NCBI GenBank assembly: GCA_012033105.1 | Contig: JAAUPN010000006.1 | Span: 1 to 39,883 of the forward strand | Direction of reading: 5' to 3' | Length of the DNA stretch: 39,883 bases | From: Coleofasciculaceae cyanobacterium RL_1_1 | Lineage (GTDB): Bacteria > Cyanobacteriota > Cyanobacteriia > Cyanobacteriales > Geitlerinemataceae | Shown here: positions 20,532-31,532 of the stretch, piece by piece | Position numbering within the stretch: position 1 is the first letter of the stretch | Layout: every line of letters begins with the position of its first letter | The notes under the pieces: model-generated | What the model saw: the letters and a program-made list of their open reading frames with translations, nothing else | What the model was told of the DNA's origin: nothing | The model's database searches: none | Made by a program: the position numbers and the translations under genes

Positions 20532-21443
20532 TTAACGAGTGGCCGCTGAGGATACGGGTAAGCGTTGAGTGACGATCGTGATGCCATCCTTACGGACGAT
20601 CGCTCCAGAAATCCAAAGATCGCGACTTTCCGCCGGAGCCGTCCCAATTTTGAATAGACCGCCCGCATTGAGGGGCTGAAGCTCGATGAAGGCGGGATCA
20701 CGATCAATCGCCAGATCGACCGATTCCTCTAGGACACCGCCCAGCAAAAAATTATCGCCAAGGGGTTCGAGGACGATCGCATCAAATTCAAAGCGATCGC
20801 CGGGAGCCACGCCATCGGGAAGCTGGATGCGTACCGTTGGGGGCGCTTGCCCTGCCGATAGCGTGCTGGCCTCTTCAAGGGTGGTTTGACGAATCAGGCG
20901 ATCATTGACGAAGGTTTGCCGCGATCGCATGGCCGATGCCAATTGATAGGGGCGATCGCCGGTTGTACGTCCCGTAACCGTGATTTCGGTTTCGGTAATG
21001 TAGCCGGTTTCGGTCGCTTCCCAGTCGAGCAGCTCAACGTCGTAGTTCAGGGTTTCATAACGATCCCAAAACTCGACGATCGCGCTGCGTAAATCACGGC
21101 GGTTAAACCCGTCATCATGCTCAAAGTTTGAGGCGTAGAGATCGATCAAGTTGGTCAGGTCACGATCGTTCGCCGCTGTTTCCAGGCGGTCGATCGTAGC
21201 TAACACTTCCGCAGGAGCCGAGTCCGGTGATTCTGCACGCACAGGAGCGGTATACCCCGCGATCACACTACTGATCGTCAGCAGCACGACGAGCGCTGAA
21301 CTCCGAACGGAGTTACGTCCTGAGGGATAGTCTGAACTGCGATCGGAGCATCGATCAACATTGCGATCAAAACTGCGATCGGAACTGCACCCGAAGCTGC
21401 GCCCATTGGGCATTCCGTACCGAAATATTCCACCGTTACTCAT
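20532..21443 (-). CDS. Secreted NTF2-like (SnoaL-type fold) protein
   Basis: 303 residues as read. After a hydrophobic segment (SSALVVLLTISSVIAGY, cleavage likely near VRAES at ~70) comes an NTF2-like domain: VLATIDRLETAANDRDLTNLIDLYASNF, then WDRYETLNYDVELLDWEATE. A ~110-residue beta-rich C-terminal domain follows (VRIQLPDGVAPGDRFEFDAIVLEP). The role is unknown, though it is likely a periplasmic ligand-binding protein. The ~48 residues before the signal segment are strange, being built from SDRS/FDRN-like units encoded by repeated CGATC-rich DNA (see findings). No better in-frame start is obvious. It diverges from murG. Confidence 0.7.
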   Translation of the reverse strand: MSNGGIFRYGMPNGRSFGCSSDRSFDRNVDRCSDRSSDYPSGRNSVRSSALVVLLTISSVIAGYTAPVRAESPDSAPAEVLATIDRLETAANDRDLTNLIDLYASNFEHDDGFNRRDLRSAIVEFWDRYETLNYDVELLDWEATETGYITETEITVTGRTTGDRPYQLASAMRSRQTFVNDRLIRQTTLEEASTLSAGQAPPTVRIQLPDGVAPGDRFEFDAIVLEPLGDNFLLGGVLEESVDLAIDRDPAFIELQPLNAGGLFKIGTAPAESRDLWISGAIVRKDGITIVTQRLPVSSAATR

Positions 21444-21640
21444 GAGCGCTCGTCTTTTAGGGTAAAGTTCTCGACTGAGGCTACCAGCAAATGTTCCAGT
21501 GATATTTCGGCTTAGAACCGTTCTGGAACCGGTTTGGTTTGTTGGATCGAATCAATTGAGCCACAAAACCCTGCACCGTTTGCGGTAGCGTCATCTTTAA
21601 TGATTGTACAAATCCCTGCGACTCGATCGAGCGCGATATC

Positions 21641-22795
21641 GTGACCCCCGAGCGTCCTTCCGTCCAAACCGCTACTAATTCCACCACGTTGACCGTTGCA
21701 CCATCCCTGCCGCCGCGCCGCTTGTTGGTCGCGGCCAGTGGAACCGGCGGTCATTTATTCCCAGCGCTGGCGATCGCCGCCCGTTTAGCAACCTCGGGAG
21801 CCGCGATGCAATCCCAGGATGGGACACCGTGGGAGATCGAATGGCTCGGGGTACGCGATCGCATGGAAACGGAACTGGTCGGCGATCGCTATCCGTTGCA
21901 CTACGTCCCAGTCTCCGGCTTACAAGGCGGGATTATCGGTGCTGCGAAGGCCGTGATTGGCCTTGGGATTTCGATTTGGAACTGTTACCGTCTGCTCGAT
22001 CGCTTCGATGCAGTACTCACCACCGGCGGGTACATCGCCGCTCCGGCCATCCTCGCCGCCCGCCTACGGGGTTTACCGACGATTCTGCACGAGTCGAATG
22101 CGTTACCGGGAAAAGTTACCCGTGCCTGTGGTCGTTGGTGTCATACCCTCGCGGTCGGATTTGCCGAAGCTGCCGATCGCGTCGAAGCACCGCGCATTCT
22201 CCACGTTGGTACACCTGTCCGTGCCGAGTTTCTCTCACCGATCGGTCTGGATTTGGCAATTCCTGATGGTGTGCCAGTGATTGCGGTGATGGGGGGAAGT
22301 CAGGGAGCCGTGGCCGTAAATCGGATGGTGCGCGAGTGTTTGTCGCGTTGGTTTGAGGCGGGCGCGTGGGTGGTGCATTTGACGGGTGAGAACGACCCCG
22401 AAGCCGGTTCGATCAAATATGAACAATATATTGAGCTGCCGTTCTATCACAATATTGCCGGACTGTTGCAGCGATCAACCCTCGCTATCTCCCGTGCCGG
22501 TGCAGGCGCAGTCACGGAACTCAGCGTCAGCGGCACACCTGCGATTTTGATCCCCTTCCCCTTTGCTGCTGAAGATCATCAGTTTTATAACGGTCAAATT
22601 TTTGTCGATGCTGGCGCAGCGCGAATGTACCGCCAAGCGGATCTCAGTGCTGATCAATTGGCGATCGAGGTGATCGAATTACTCAAACATCCTGAGACCC
22701 TGGCTCAGATGCGACAAGGGATGAAATCTCTGGCCGTAACGGATAGCGTCGATCGCCTCGTGAGTGCGATCGATGCCGCTATCACCACTGCTTGA
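21641..22795 (+). CDS. murG: UDP-N-acetylglucosamine--lipid II transferase MurG
   Basis: A peripheral inner-membrane glycosyltransferase (GT28) that adds GlcNAc to lipid I to form lipid II, the last cytoplasmic step of peptidoglycan precursor synthesis. It has 384 residues. The N-terminal G loop is ASGTGGHLFPALAIA, and others are TTGGYIAAPAILAA, HESNALPGKVTR, MGGSQGA and the C-terminal donor site SRAGAGAVTELSVSGTPAILIPFPFAAEDHQ (given here in parts of one segment). About 25 residues precede the G loop from a GTG start at 21641, slightly longer than usual, so the start could be later. It stands alone, without other mur or fts genes. Confidence 0.95.
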   Translation: MTPERPSVQTATNSTTLTVAPSLPPRRLLVAASGTGGHLFPALAIAARLATSGAAMQSQDGTPWEIEWLGVRDRMETELVGDRYPLHYVPVSGLQGGIIGAAKAVIGLGISIWNCYRLLDRFDAVLTTGGYIAAPAILAARLRGLPTILHESNALPGKVTRACGRWCHTLAVGFAEAADRVEAPRILHVGTPVRAEFLSPIGLDLAIPDGVPVIAVMGGSQGAVAVNRMVRECLSRWFEAGAWVVHLTGENDPEAGSIKYEQYIELPFYHNIAGLLQRSTLAISRAGAGAVTELSVSGTPAILIPFPFAAEDHQFYNGQIFVDAGAARMYRQADLSADQLAIEVIELLKHPETLAQMRQGMKSLAVTDSVDRLVSAIDAAITTA

Positions 22796-23041
22796 CGCTC
22801 CTTAAACTTACCTCACCCTTCCTCCGCCCAAGGCCGTGAATCTCCTCATCCTTGCTGTAACGTAAGGTCACGTTTAGCCGATACCTTGGAAGGTTTCGCG
22901 AGAGATTTCGCTAGCATAGGAGCCGGTATGAATGTCTCTGTCTTTGACGGTTTGACTTGAGGCTGTGGCGTTTCGTTCCTCCATGCTCGCTTACTCGAAT
23001 TCCGATCGCTCACCCCAAAACTGCTCACGCAGTCTGGCTCC

Positions 23042-24646
23042 ATGAAACCCAGCATTCAGACTAGCTTTGTCGTGATCGCCGTGCTTGGCGTCCTGTTCTT
23101 TGCCTTTGTGTGTCGGTTTTGGGGATTATCCCGCTTCAACGAGCCAGTATTCGACGAAGTTTATTTCGCGACCTATGGCTATAACTACCTGAAGGGCATT
23201 GAGTTTTTTGATGTGCATCCGCCTCTAGGCAAGTACATCATCGCGATCGGGCTATGGATTTTTCAATTTTTACCCCTTCAGCAAGCCGGTAGCGGCAGCG
23301 AAGGTGTTGCGATGATTTCTGCCTTTGGCTATCGCTGGATCGGTGCAGCCTTTGGAACACTCATTCCTCTATGGGTCGGCATCCTCGCCTACAAAATTGG
23401 GCATCGGATCTCCTTTGGGGTGATCGCCGGAATGCTAACGGCGCTCGATGGTTTACTCCTGGTTGAATCCCGCTATGCCCTGATTAATACCTACCTGCTG
23501 ACCTTTGGCTTGCTCGGGTTAATCTGCTTTCTGATGGCGGTCGATCGACGACATGGCCGGACATTTTGGCTGATTTTGGCGGGAATTGGCTTCGGAGCGT
23601 GTTGGTCAGTGAAGTGGAACGGCCTCGGCTTCCTGCTGGCGGTCTATGGATTTTATGCTTTAGCGCTGCTCCTCAGTTGGATTGCGCCCAAGGCGATGCA
23701 TGATCCCGATTCATCCACTGCGGCGAATTCACTCATACCCCTCTATCCGCTGATCGAGTCCGAACGATTGGACATTGAAGCCACCCAAAAATCCGAAACC
23801 ACGCCCGAAACCACACCTGAAATCTCACCCAAGGTTCCAGCGAAACCCGGTCTCTTGGCCAAATTTCACCGGAATCGAACCGCACGGATTCCCGCGAATA
23901 ACTCCCTACGGGGAGCGGCACGGATTCCGCTACCATTGTTTGCCTTAACCCTGGCGATCGTCCCGGCGATCGTCTACCGCTTGTCCTGGATCTATCACCT
24001 CAAGATTGCTCCAAGCTATGGCTTTTGGGAAATGCAAAAGCAGATTTTGGGATATCACTCTCAGGTGGGCGGCAACGTCGGCGACACCCATCCCTATTGT
24101 TCGCCCTGGTATTCCTGGCCGTGGATGATCCGTCCGGTCGGCTACTACTTCAAGAGTTGGCAAGCGGATGGTAAAACGACGGTGATCGATGTTCACGCCT
24201 TTGGAACACCCGTTTTATGGTGGTTCTCAACGTTGGCCATCGTCGGAACTGTGATCATCGTGGCACTGTGGCTTTGGCGCATCGGACGGGATGATCGCCT
24301 GCGTCAATTCCATCTGGTCGCTGCGGTTCACCTGGTTTCTCCGATCAATCTCAGTGTCGGCAGTTTCATCGCGATCGGCTACGCCGCAAACTTTCTACCT
24401 TGGATGTTGGTGTCACGCTGTACCTACATCTATCACTACATGGGAGCCTCGCTGTTTAGCTTCCTGGCCTTAGCCTGGGTACTCGATCGTGTCTGGCAGC
24501 GACCCGAGCTTCAGCTCCGAGCGATCGCGCCCACCGTCATCTTGATCTGTTTTGTGGCCTTTCTCTTTTGGTCGCCGATTTTCCTCGGCTTGCCCCTCTC
24601 GCGCGAAGCCTTCGAGCTACGAATGTGGATGTCATCCTGGTATTAA
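23042..24646 (+). CDS. PMT-family (GT39) phospholipid-linked glycosyltransferase
   Basis: A multi-spanning membrane protein of 534 residues resembling dolichyl-phosphate-mannose-protein mannosyltransferases. The first external loop has the acidic signature RFNEPVFDEVYFATYGYNYLKG followed by FDVHPPLGKYI. LLVESRYALINTYLLTFG and the late RCTYIYHYMGASLFSFLALAW are typical of the cyanobacterial and actinobacterial forms. A hydrophilic insertion (~residues 220-290, rich in Thr/Glu/Pro and Arg) interrupts the helices. In bacteria these enzymes transfer mannose or other sugars from a polyprenyl phosphate to proteins or lipids outside the membrane; the substrate here is not known. Confidence 0.88.
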   Translation: MKPSIQTSFVVIAVLGVLFFAFVCRFWGLSRFNEPVFDEVYFATYGYNYLKGIEFFDVHPPLGKYIIAIGLWIFQFLPLQQAGSGSEGVAMISAFGYRWIGAAFGTLIPLWVGILAYKIGHRISFGVIAGMLTALDGLLLVESRYALINTYLLTFGLLGLICFLMAVDRRHGRTFWLILAGIGFGACWSVKWNGLGFLLAVYGFYALALLLSWIAPKAMHDPDSSTAANSLIPLYPLIESERLDIEATQKSETTPETTPEISPKVPAKPGLLAKFHRNRTARIPANNSLRGAARIPLPLFALTLAIVPAIVYRLSWIYHLKIAPSYGFWEMQKQILGYHSQVGGNVGDTHPYCSPWYSWPWMIRPVGYYFKSWQADGKTTVIDVHAFGTPVLWWFSTLAIVGTVIIVALWLWRIGRDDRLRQFHLVAAVHLVSPINLSVGSFIAIGYAANFLPWMLVSRCTYIYHYMGASLFSFLALAWVLDRVWQRPELQLRAIAPTVILICFVAFLFWSPIFLGLPLSREAFELRMWMSSWY

Positions 24647-24875
24647 ATCGGGAGAACCGCATCAGCCCTCCATCCTGAAGATCAACACGATGTGTGCAGT
24701 TTTTGACCTGGATCGCGAAGGGCGTCCCAGGCCAAATTTATCGTTCAGGAAACCGCAATCGGTGTCATAATCCTTCACATTCAAGCCAACCTTGGTCACG
24801 GTTTTGTGTGGCTAGGTACTCTCGTCTTTTTCCCATCAGCCCACTGCTCTACTCGTTCGATCGGAGATTCCGCGC

Positions 24876-27800
24876 GTGACCCTCATTTTTTCGGAGATTA
24901 TGTTCAACCCCAACAGTCCAGAGGATGACTGGGAATGGGTTGAACTGACCAATCTAGGTGACACGATCGTTGATTTGTCCGGCTATGTGCTGGATGACAT
25001 CAATAGTGTGGCGCACACGGTAGCCAATATTGCCAGCGGTAGCATTGCGCCGGGACAAAGTGCAGTGTTGTATAACGCAGATGATGTGACGGCGACTGAA
25101 TTTACCGCCGCGTGGGGATCGGGGATCAATCTTATCGCAGTCACGAATTGGAATGACCTACAGTTAAACAATACTGGTGATACGGTCGGCTTGTGGGATA
25201 GCTTTAGCAGCTATGACGGTGACCATGAGAATCATGTCGATGCGGTGATTTCTGTAACCTATCCCGGCACGTTCGATGATGGTTTTGGTTCGATTTATGT
25301 CACAGATTTAGCCAACCCCAATCAGTTTTCCCTCAGCCAAGATCAGGCCATGCCACGTAGTAGGGGAATTGCTTACACCAGTGTTACGACGGGTTCAAAT
25401 GCGGGCGATAACAATGGTCGTGACGTGGGTTCTCCGGGTAGCACGTTACCGCCGAGTCTGACGATCGCCGATCGCTCAATTAATGAAGGTAACGCGGGAA
25501 CTCAGGATTTAACGTTTACGGTTACGCGATCGAACGATACCCGTGGGTCAGCAACGGTGGACTTTGCGATCGCCGATGGGAGCGCTCGGGCAGGTCAAGA
25601 TTACACCGCCAACTCCGGAACGCTGACGTTTAATCCGGGCGACAAAACCAAAACTATCACGGTTAACGTCATCGGCGATACCACCGCCGAACTCGACGAA
25701 ACCTTGACCATCACCCTCTCCAACGCCTTCGGTGACACCGTTATTACCACCGCTACCGCCACCGGTACGATCCAAAATGATGACGCCGGGGTTGTCATTA
25801 CCCCAATTCACGAGATCCAGGGCAGCGGTGCAGCCAGTCCGTTAACCGGCCAAACTGTGACGATCGAGGGAATTGTTACGGGTGATTTTCAGGCGGGAAG
25901 CGGCGGAAATGGTAATCTTGCCGGGTTCTACGTTCAAGAAGAAGACGCCGATCACGATGGCAATGCGGCCACCTCTGAGGGCATTTTCGTTGATGATGGC
26001 AGTAGTCCCGGTGTGGATGTCGGCGTGGGCGATCGGGTGCAAATTACCGGTGTTGTGGATGAATTCGCCAAGTTGACGAAAATCACGAACGTCACGAGCG
26101 TTACGGTTCAGAGTTCAGGCAATGCACTGCCCGCGATCGTCGATCTGGATTTGCCCACAGCATCGATCGTGACGAATACCGATGGGGACTACATCGCCGA
26201 TCTCGAAGCTTTCGAGGGAATGCGGGTGCGTTTTCCCGACACGTTGAGCGTGACGGAGTTGTTTCAGCTCGATCGCTACGGCGAAATTCAACTGGCTCAC
26301 GGTGGTGGTTTAACCCAGTTCACCCAAACAAATACCCCCAGTGTTGCAGGCTACGACGCCCATTTACAAACGATTGCCAAGCGTAGAATTCTGCTCGATG
26401 ACGGGCAAACCCACCAAAATCCTGACCCGATTCTCTATCCCGATGGCCGTCTCGATCCGTCTGATTCGCTTCGTCGTGGCGACACGATCGCCAACCTGAC
26501 CGGCATCGTTCATTTTGGTCGCGCCAGTGGTGGTAATGGCGATGAAACCTATCGAATTATGCCGACAGTGACACCGACGTTTAATGCCGTCAATCCTCGA
26601 TCAGTGACGCCCAGCGCAGTGGGTGGCACTCTAAAAGTTGCCAGTTTCAATCTGCAAAATTACTTTACGACGTTAAATTCTCGGGGTGCGGATACGGCGA
26701 GTGAGTTGAGCCGTCAGACGCAAAAGCTGGTCACGGCGCTATCTCGGATGAATGCGGATGTGGTGGGACTGGTGGAGCTGGAAAATAATTACACCGCTGG
26801 AACTAATAGCGCGATCGCACATTGGTGGACGAACTTAACGCGAAGTTGGGCGCGGGAACCTATGCCTATGTGAATCCGGGCGGTAATGTTGGCAATGACG
26901 CGATCGCGTCGGTGTGATTTACAAGCCCAACACGGTGAGTTTGGCCGCTGATACCACGATCGCCACGTTAACCGATGCCAATCTCCCCACAGGTTTCAGC
27001 GGTTCGATCTTTTCCGGTGCAAATACCAATCGATCGCCCCTCGCCGCCACCCTCACCGAAAACGCGACGGGTGAACGCTTTACCCTGGTGGTCAATCACC
27101 TCAAATCCAAGGGCGGAACCGGCAGCGGCGCAGACGCGGATGCAGGCGACGGTCAAGGTAGCTATAACAACATGCGGCGACAGGGAGCGCGGGCGATCGA
27201 AGCTTGGCTAGACACCGACCCCACCGGTAGCGGCGATCGCGATGTCCTCATGGTCGGCGACTTCAACGCTTACCCTCGGGAAGATCCGATCGCCTTTCTC
27301 AGCAGCGAATACGACAACTTGATCATCGATCACATCGGCTCAAATGCTTACTCCTACGTGTTCGACGGTCAAGCGGGCGTGCTGGACTATGCCTTTAGCA
27401 GCGCCTCCCTCACGAGCCAAGTTACGGGTGTGACCGAGTGGCACATTAACGCTGACGAACCCGATGCCTTTGATTATGACGAGACGTTTAACCCCAGTGG
27501 TCTGTTTGACGGGACAACCCCCGATCGGGCATCGGATCATGATCCGGTGATCGTGGGCTTACAGCTTCGATCGGTGGTGGTAGATCCGGTCGTACCTCTG
27601 CCTGAGCCGCCGCAAGTTGGAGTCGAAGTTGAAGCGGAAGACACCGATACCAGTCTTGAACCCGAAAGCGAACCGGCCACATCCACAATGGTGGGAAATC
27701 TCGGATCAGCCCCCGATTTCTCCAGCTTGATCGCGCAAATTCTCACCAATCTCGCGCCCCCAATTGATCGCCCGACCGATCTTCCGCGTATGCCCGCTAG

Positions 27801-28410
27801 TAACACCACCACTGAAACCACCACTGAAACCACCCCGAATGACGATATTGTCACTCGCGATCGCAACGACACCCGCGCAGATATCATCGCCGCCCTCCCT
27901 GGAAACGATCGCATTAACGTCGGTGGCGGTGATGATCTGATCTTTGGCAACGTGGGTCAGGATGAACTCATTGGCGATCGCGGTGCTGATCGTCTGTTTG
28001 GCGGTCAGGATGACGATATTCTCAATGGTGGTGAGGATAATGATTGGATTGCGGGCGATCGTGGCAATGATACCCTGACCGGTGGTGAAGGCGCGGATAC
28101 ATTTATTTTTCGTACCGGCGACGGTTCCGATCTGCTCACCGACTTCACGCCGGGGCAGGACAAGTTAATCGTGGTCGAGATTATCGAGAACAGCAGCGAT
28201 CAAGATCGTTTAGAGCGTGTGATCAGTGAAACTTTGGTCGAAAACTTTAACATCGGTGAAGACCGACTCGGTACAGTTAGAGTCCTCAGCTTGACCGACC
28301 TGACGATCAGCAACGACGGAACTCACAGTACGATTCACTACAACGGCGAACTGCTCGTCCGCTTAAACGGTGTCACAAGCTTAACGGTGGCGGACATTGC
28401 CAGCCTGTAG
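24876..28410 (+). CDS. Secreted multidomain nuclease: LTD, Calx-beta, ExeM-type EEP, RTX (frameshifted twice)
   Basis: About 1178 residues after repair. From the GTG start, residues 1-~180 form a lamin-tail domain (EIMFNPNSPEDDWEWVELTN). Calx-beta follows at ~195-302 (ending GTIQNDD), then an OB-like region as in ExeM/NucH nucleases (TVTIEGIVTGDFQ). The endonuclease/exonuclease/phosphatase domain starts near 585 (LKVASFNLQNYF), with VMVGDFNAYPRED and ASDHDPVIVGL (~886) as catalytic motifs. RTX repeats lie at ~1010-1075 (GGGDDLIFG, GGEGADTF). It is probably exported by type I secretion and degrades extracellular DNA. As read, the frame breaks at ~26818 and ~26907. One C added after each of two GCGATCGC sites (26811-26818, 26900-26907) restores AIATLVDELNAKL and DAIAVGVIYKPN. 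Confidence 0.9.
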
Positions 28411-28684
28411 ATCCTGCCTGTAGATCCTGGAGATCATCGCGGTATCGCATTCCTCTCAAAGAATACGGACTCCCCTCAAAACCCAGGCATAACAGATCTA
28501 GAATTGATCGAAGCCCGCCACGGTAAGGCAATGCGCTATCTTTAAACCTAATTAAACCTGAAACGTAGCGAGATTTCGTGGTTTTGATGACTTCTCTAAC
28601 GTTGTTGTCGTTCCTCGGTATCGTCTAAGTCTGCGATCGGCTCCTGTGAGCTGACCCTATAACACCCGTTCGGCGAAAAATCCT

Positions 28685-31002
28685 ATGGCAACTCCGACCT
28701 TGGCGACGATCGACTCCATTCAGGTCGATCTCGTTATTCGTAACCAGCACGACAACCCCCATTATGCCCTCGGTCCCCACAAACTCGACAGCAAAGAGAC
28801 CTGGGCGATCCGCGTCTATCGACCGGATACGGATAGCATTACTCTGGTCATGCCGGACGGTCAGGAAGTGCCGATGGAGACGCCGCAACACGTCGATTTT
28901 TACGAGTGTGAGGTGGCTTACAGCGGAAAGACCTTCCCGAAAGCGTATCAATTGCGCGTTAAGCAAAGCGATCGTGAGCATCTCGAATATGATCCCTACG
29001 CCTTCGACGAACCGAAACTCAGTGACCTAGACACGCACCTGTTCGCCGAGGGTAACCACCAACGCATTTACGACAAACTGGGCGCACACCTGGCCGAATT
29101 TGACGGCGTGAAAGGCGTATTTTTCGCAGTCTGGGCTCCCAATGCCCGTAATGTCTCGATTATTGGCGATTTTAATAACTGGGACGGACGACGCTACCAG
29201 TTTGCGCGACGCGGTAATGGTGTCTGGGAATTGTTTATTCCAGGCTTGGGCGTCGGCGAGATTTATAAATACGAAGTCAAAAACCAAGACGGCCATATCT
29301 ACAAGAAATCCGATCCCTACGGTTATCAGCAGGAAGTTCGCCCCGCCACCGCCTCGATCGTGGCCGACATTGATAACTACACCTGGAATGATGCCGCCTG
29401 GTTGGAGCAACGCGCCAAACAAGACCCGATGCGTCAGCCCGTCTCGGTATACGAGGTACACCTCGGCTCCTGGATGAACGCCAGTTTCGATGAACCGGGA
29501 ACCGACTACCTAGGCAACCCGATCCCGCCTGTGGCTGTGGCAGACCTCAAGCCCGGAGCGCGATTCCTCACCTACAAAGAACTCGCCGATCGGCTGATCC
29601 CCTACGTCAAAGAGCTAGGGTTCACCCACATCGAAGTCATGCCGATCGCCGAACACCCATTTGACGGCTCCTGGGGTTACCAGGTCGCGGGCTACTACGC
29701 CGCCACCTCGCGCTACGGCTCGCCCCAGGATTTGATGTACTTCATCGACCAGTGCCACCAGGCGGGCATCGGTCTCCTCGTCGATTGGGTTCCCGGTCAC
29801 TTCCCGAAAGATGCTCACGGCCTCGCCTTTTTCGACGGCACGCACCTTTATGAACACTCCGATCCCCGCAAAGGTGAACACACCGAATGGGGGACGCTGA
29901 TCTTTAACTATGGCCGCAACGAAGTTCGTAACTTCCTCGTGTCCAACGCGCTGTTTTGGTTCGACAAGTATCACATCGATGGAATTCGCGTTGATGCGGT
30001 GGCGTCGATGCTGTATCTCGACTATGCTCGCGAACCGGGTGAATGGCTCCCCAACGAATACGGCGGACGCGAAAACCTGGAAGCGGCGGATTTCCTGCGC
30101 CAAACCAACCATGTGATCTTCGAGAATTTCCCCGGCATTTTGTCGATCGCTGAGGAATCCACCTCCTGGCCGATGGTCTCCTGGCCGACCTATGTGGGCG
30201 GTCTCGGCTTTAACCAAAAATGGAACATGGGCTGGATGCACGACATGCTGGACTACTTCAGCATGGACCCCTGGTTCCGCCAATTCCACCAAAACAACAT
30301 CACGTTTAGCATGTGGTATCACCACAGCGAAAACTACATGCTGGCGCTCTCCCACGACGAAATCGTCCACGGCAAGAGCAACATCATCGGCAAGATCCCC
30401 GGCGATGAATGGCAAAAATTCGCCACCGCTCGTACACTCTATAGCTACATGTTCTGCCACCCCGGCAAGAAAACCCTGTTTATGAGCATGGAGTTCGGGC
30501 AGTGGAGTGAGTGGAATGTCTGGGATGACCTCGAATGGGATCTCCTTCAGTATGCCCCCACAGTGGCCTCAAGCAGTGCTTGACCACGCTCAACCAGCTC
30601 TACCGTAGCGAGCCAGCACTGTATTCTCAGGACTACGACGAACCGGGCTTTGGCTGGATTGACTGCAATGATAATCAGCACAGCGTCGTTTCATTTATCC
30701 GTCGCGCTCACGAGTCCGATGAGTTCCTGGTGATTGTTTGTAATTTCACACCGCAGCCCCATAGCCATTACCGCATCGGTGTCCCGGAGGCCGGTTTCTA
30801 TACGGAGCTGTTTAATAGCGATTCGGGTGATTTTGGTGGCAGTAACATGGGCAATCTGGGCGGCAAGTGGACGGATGAGTGGGGCTATCATGGTCAATCC
30901 CATTCGCTCGATCTTTGCTTGCCGCCGCTTGCGGTTGTTGTGTTCAAACTCGATCGTGAGAAAACCGCCGCTGTGATGCAGGCCAGCAATAGCGACGCAT
31001 AA
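28685..31002 (+). CDS. glgB: 1,4-alpha-glucan branching enzyme (frameshifted near 3' end)
   Basis: A GH13 subfamily 9 enzyme that makes the alpha-1,6 branches of glycogen. It has ~772 residues after repair. An extra N-terminal domain (1-~110) and a CBM48 domain ([24 protein letters not shown]) precede the TIM barrel. Catalytic residues are the Asp of [15 protein letters not shown] (~436), the Glu of IAEESTSWP (~490) and the transition-state Asp of [12 protein letters not shown] (~558). The frame ends early at 30583. Adding one C to the C5 run at 30555-30559 gives [23 protein letters not shown] and continues to 31002, the standard C-terminal beta domain. No other glg gene is adjacent. A strong hairpin follows at 31041-31075. 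Confidence 0.95.
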
Positions 31003-31040
31003 TGCTCCCGTCTCCGGGCTTGCCTAAGTTGTGATCCTTG

Positions 31041-31075
31041 GCGATCGTTCCTACGCAGAGCGTAGGAACGATCGC
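31041..31075. terminator. 16-bp hairpin between convergent genes
   Basis: Two 16-base arms, GCGATCGTTCCTACGC and its perfect complement, flank a 3-base loop AGA. It lies between glgB (plus, ends 31002) and the small minus-strand gene ending at 31106, so it could terminate both. There is no T run, and each arm starts with GCGATCG (HIP1-like). Confidence 0.6.
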
Positions 31076-31105
31076 ATCTGGCTGATAAAGCTACGCGGGG
31101 TTGTG

Positions 31106-31510
31106 TTAATCCGGGACTTGCTCAAAGTAGCGATCGATGCATTCATTCAGGCGAACCAGTTCGATTTCGGAGCTGATCCGTAGGCGATCGTCGCGTACAG
31201 ACAGCAGGATTTTGGCGGCAAACGGGGTCGGCCAAATATTAGGATTACAAAAAATTTCGAGGAAGACCTGACCGGTGTGTTGGTACTCGATCGGGCGTTG
31301 GGGGCGGGGGCGACTGCCGCGTTCTGTGGTCGAGGTCTGTTGTGCCACCACTTTCAGCGCTTCCGTAATCTGAGCCAGAGCCGTCTTGATATTCTGTACG
31401 GTTTCCGGGGGGAGGGACAGCGACAGCGAACCAGCAGGTAAATCGAGCTGTAGGGGATAAGAGGTCAAAACAGTAGTCGGCGAGGGCACGATCGCATTCT
31501 CCAGCGGCAA
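31106..31510 (-). CDS. Conserved cyanobacterial protein of unknown function
   Basis: A ~134-residue protein. The N-terminal half is a likely helix after a beta-rich start (QLDLPAGSLSLSLPPETVQNIKTALAQITEAL). A short Arg/Pro-rich linker follows (RGSRPRPQRP), then a beta-alpha end with a distinctive segment: GQVFLEIFCNPNIWPTPFAAKILLSVRDDRLRI (one stretch, shown whole only by its key residues F, C, N, P, W, P). I believe similar proteins are widespread in cyanobacteria, but no function is known to me. The longest frame starts at a TTG (31510); a GTG at 31489 is an alternative. A long hairpin sits just upstream of the start. Confidence 0.65.
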   Translation of the reverse strand: MPLENAIVPSPTTVLTSYPLQLDLPAGSLSLSLPPETVQNIKTALAQITEALKVVAQQTSTTERGSRPRPQRPIEYQHTGQVFLEIFCNPNIWPTPFAAKILLSVRDDRLRISSEIELVRLNECIDRYFEQVPD

Positions 31511-31532
31511 CGATGATCAAGTCGCAAAGGGT

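Noticed and set aside
26811-26914. Programmed frameshifting in the nuclease and other genes
   Set aside because: There is no slippery heptamer or downstream pseudoknot at the sites, and the same HIP1-edge base is missing in unrelated genes, which fits error or mutation better.
29615-30460. 281-residue open frame on minus
   Set aside because: It is antisense to the catalytic core of glgB. Long antisense frames are expected in GC-rich coding DNA.
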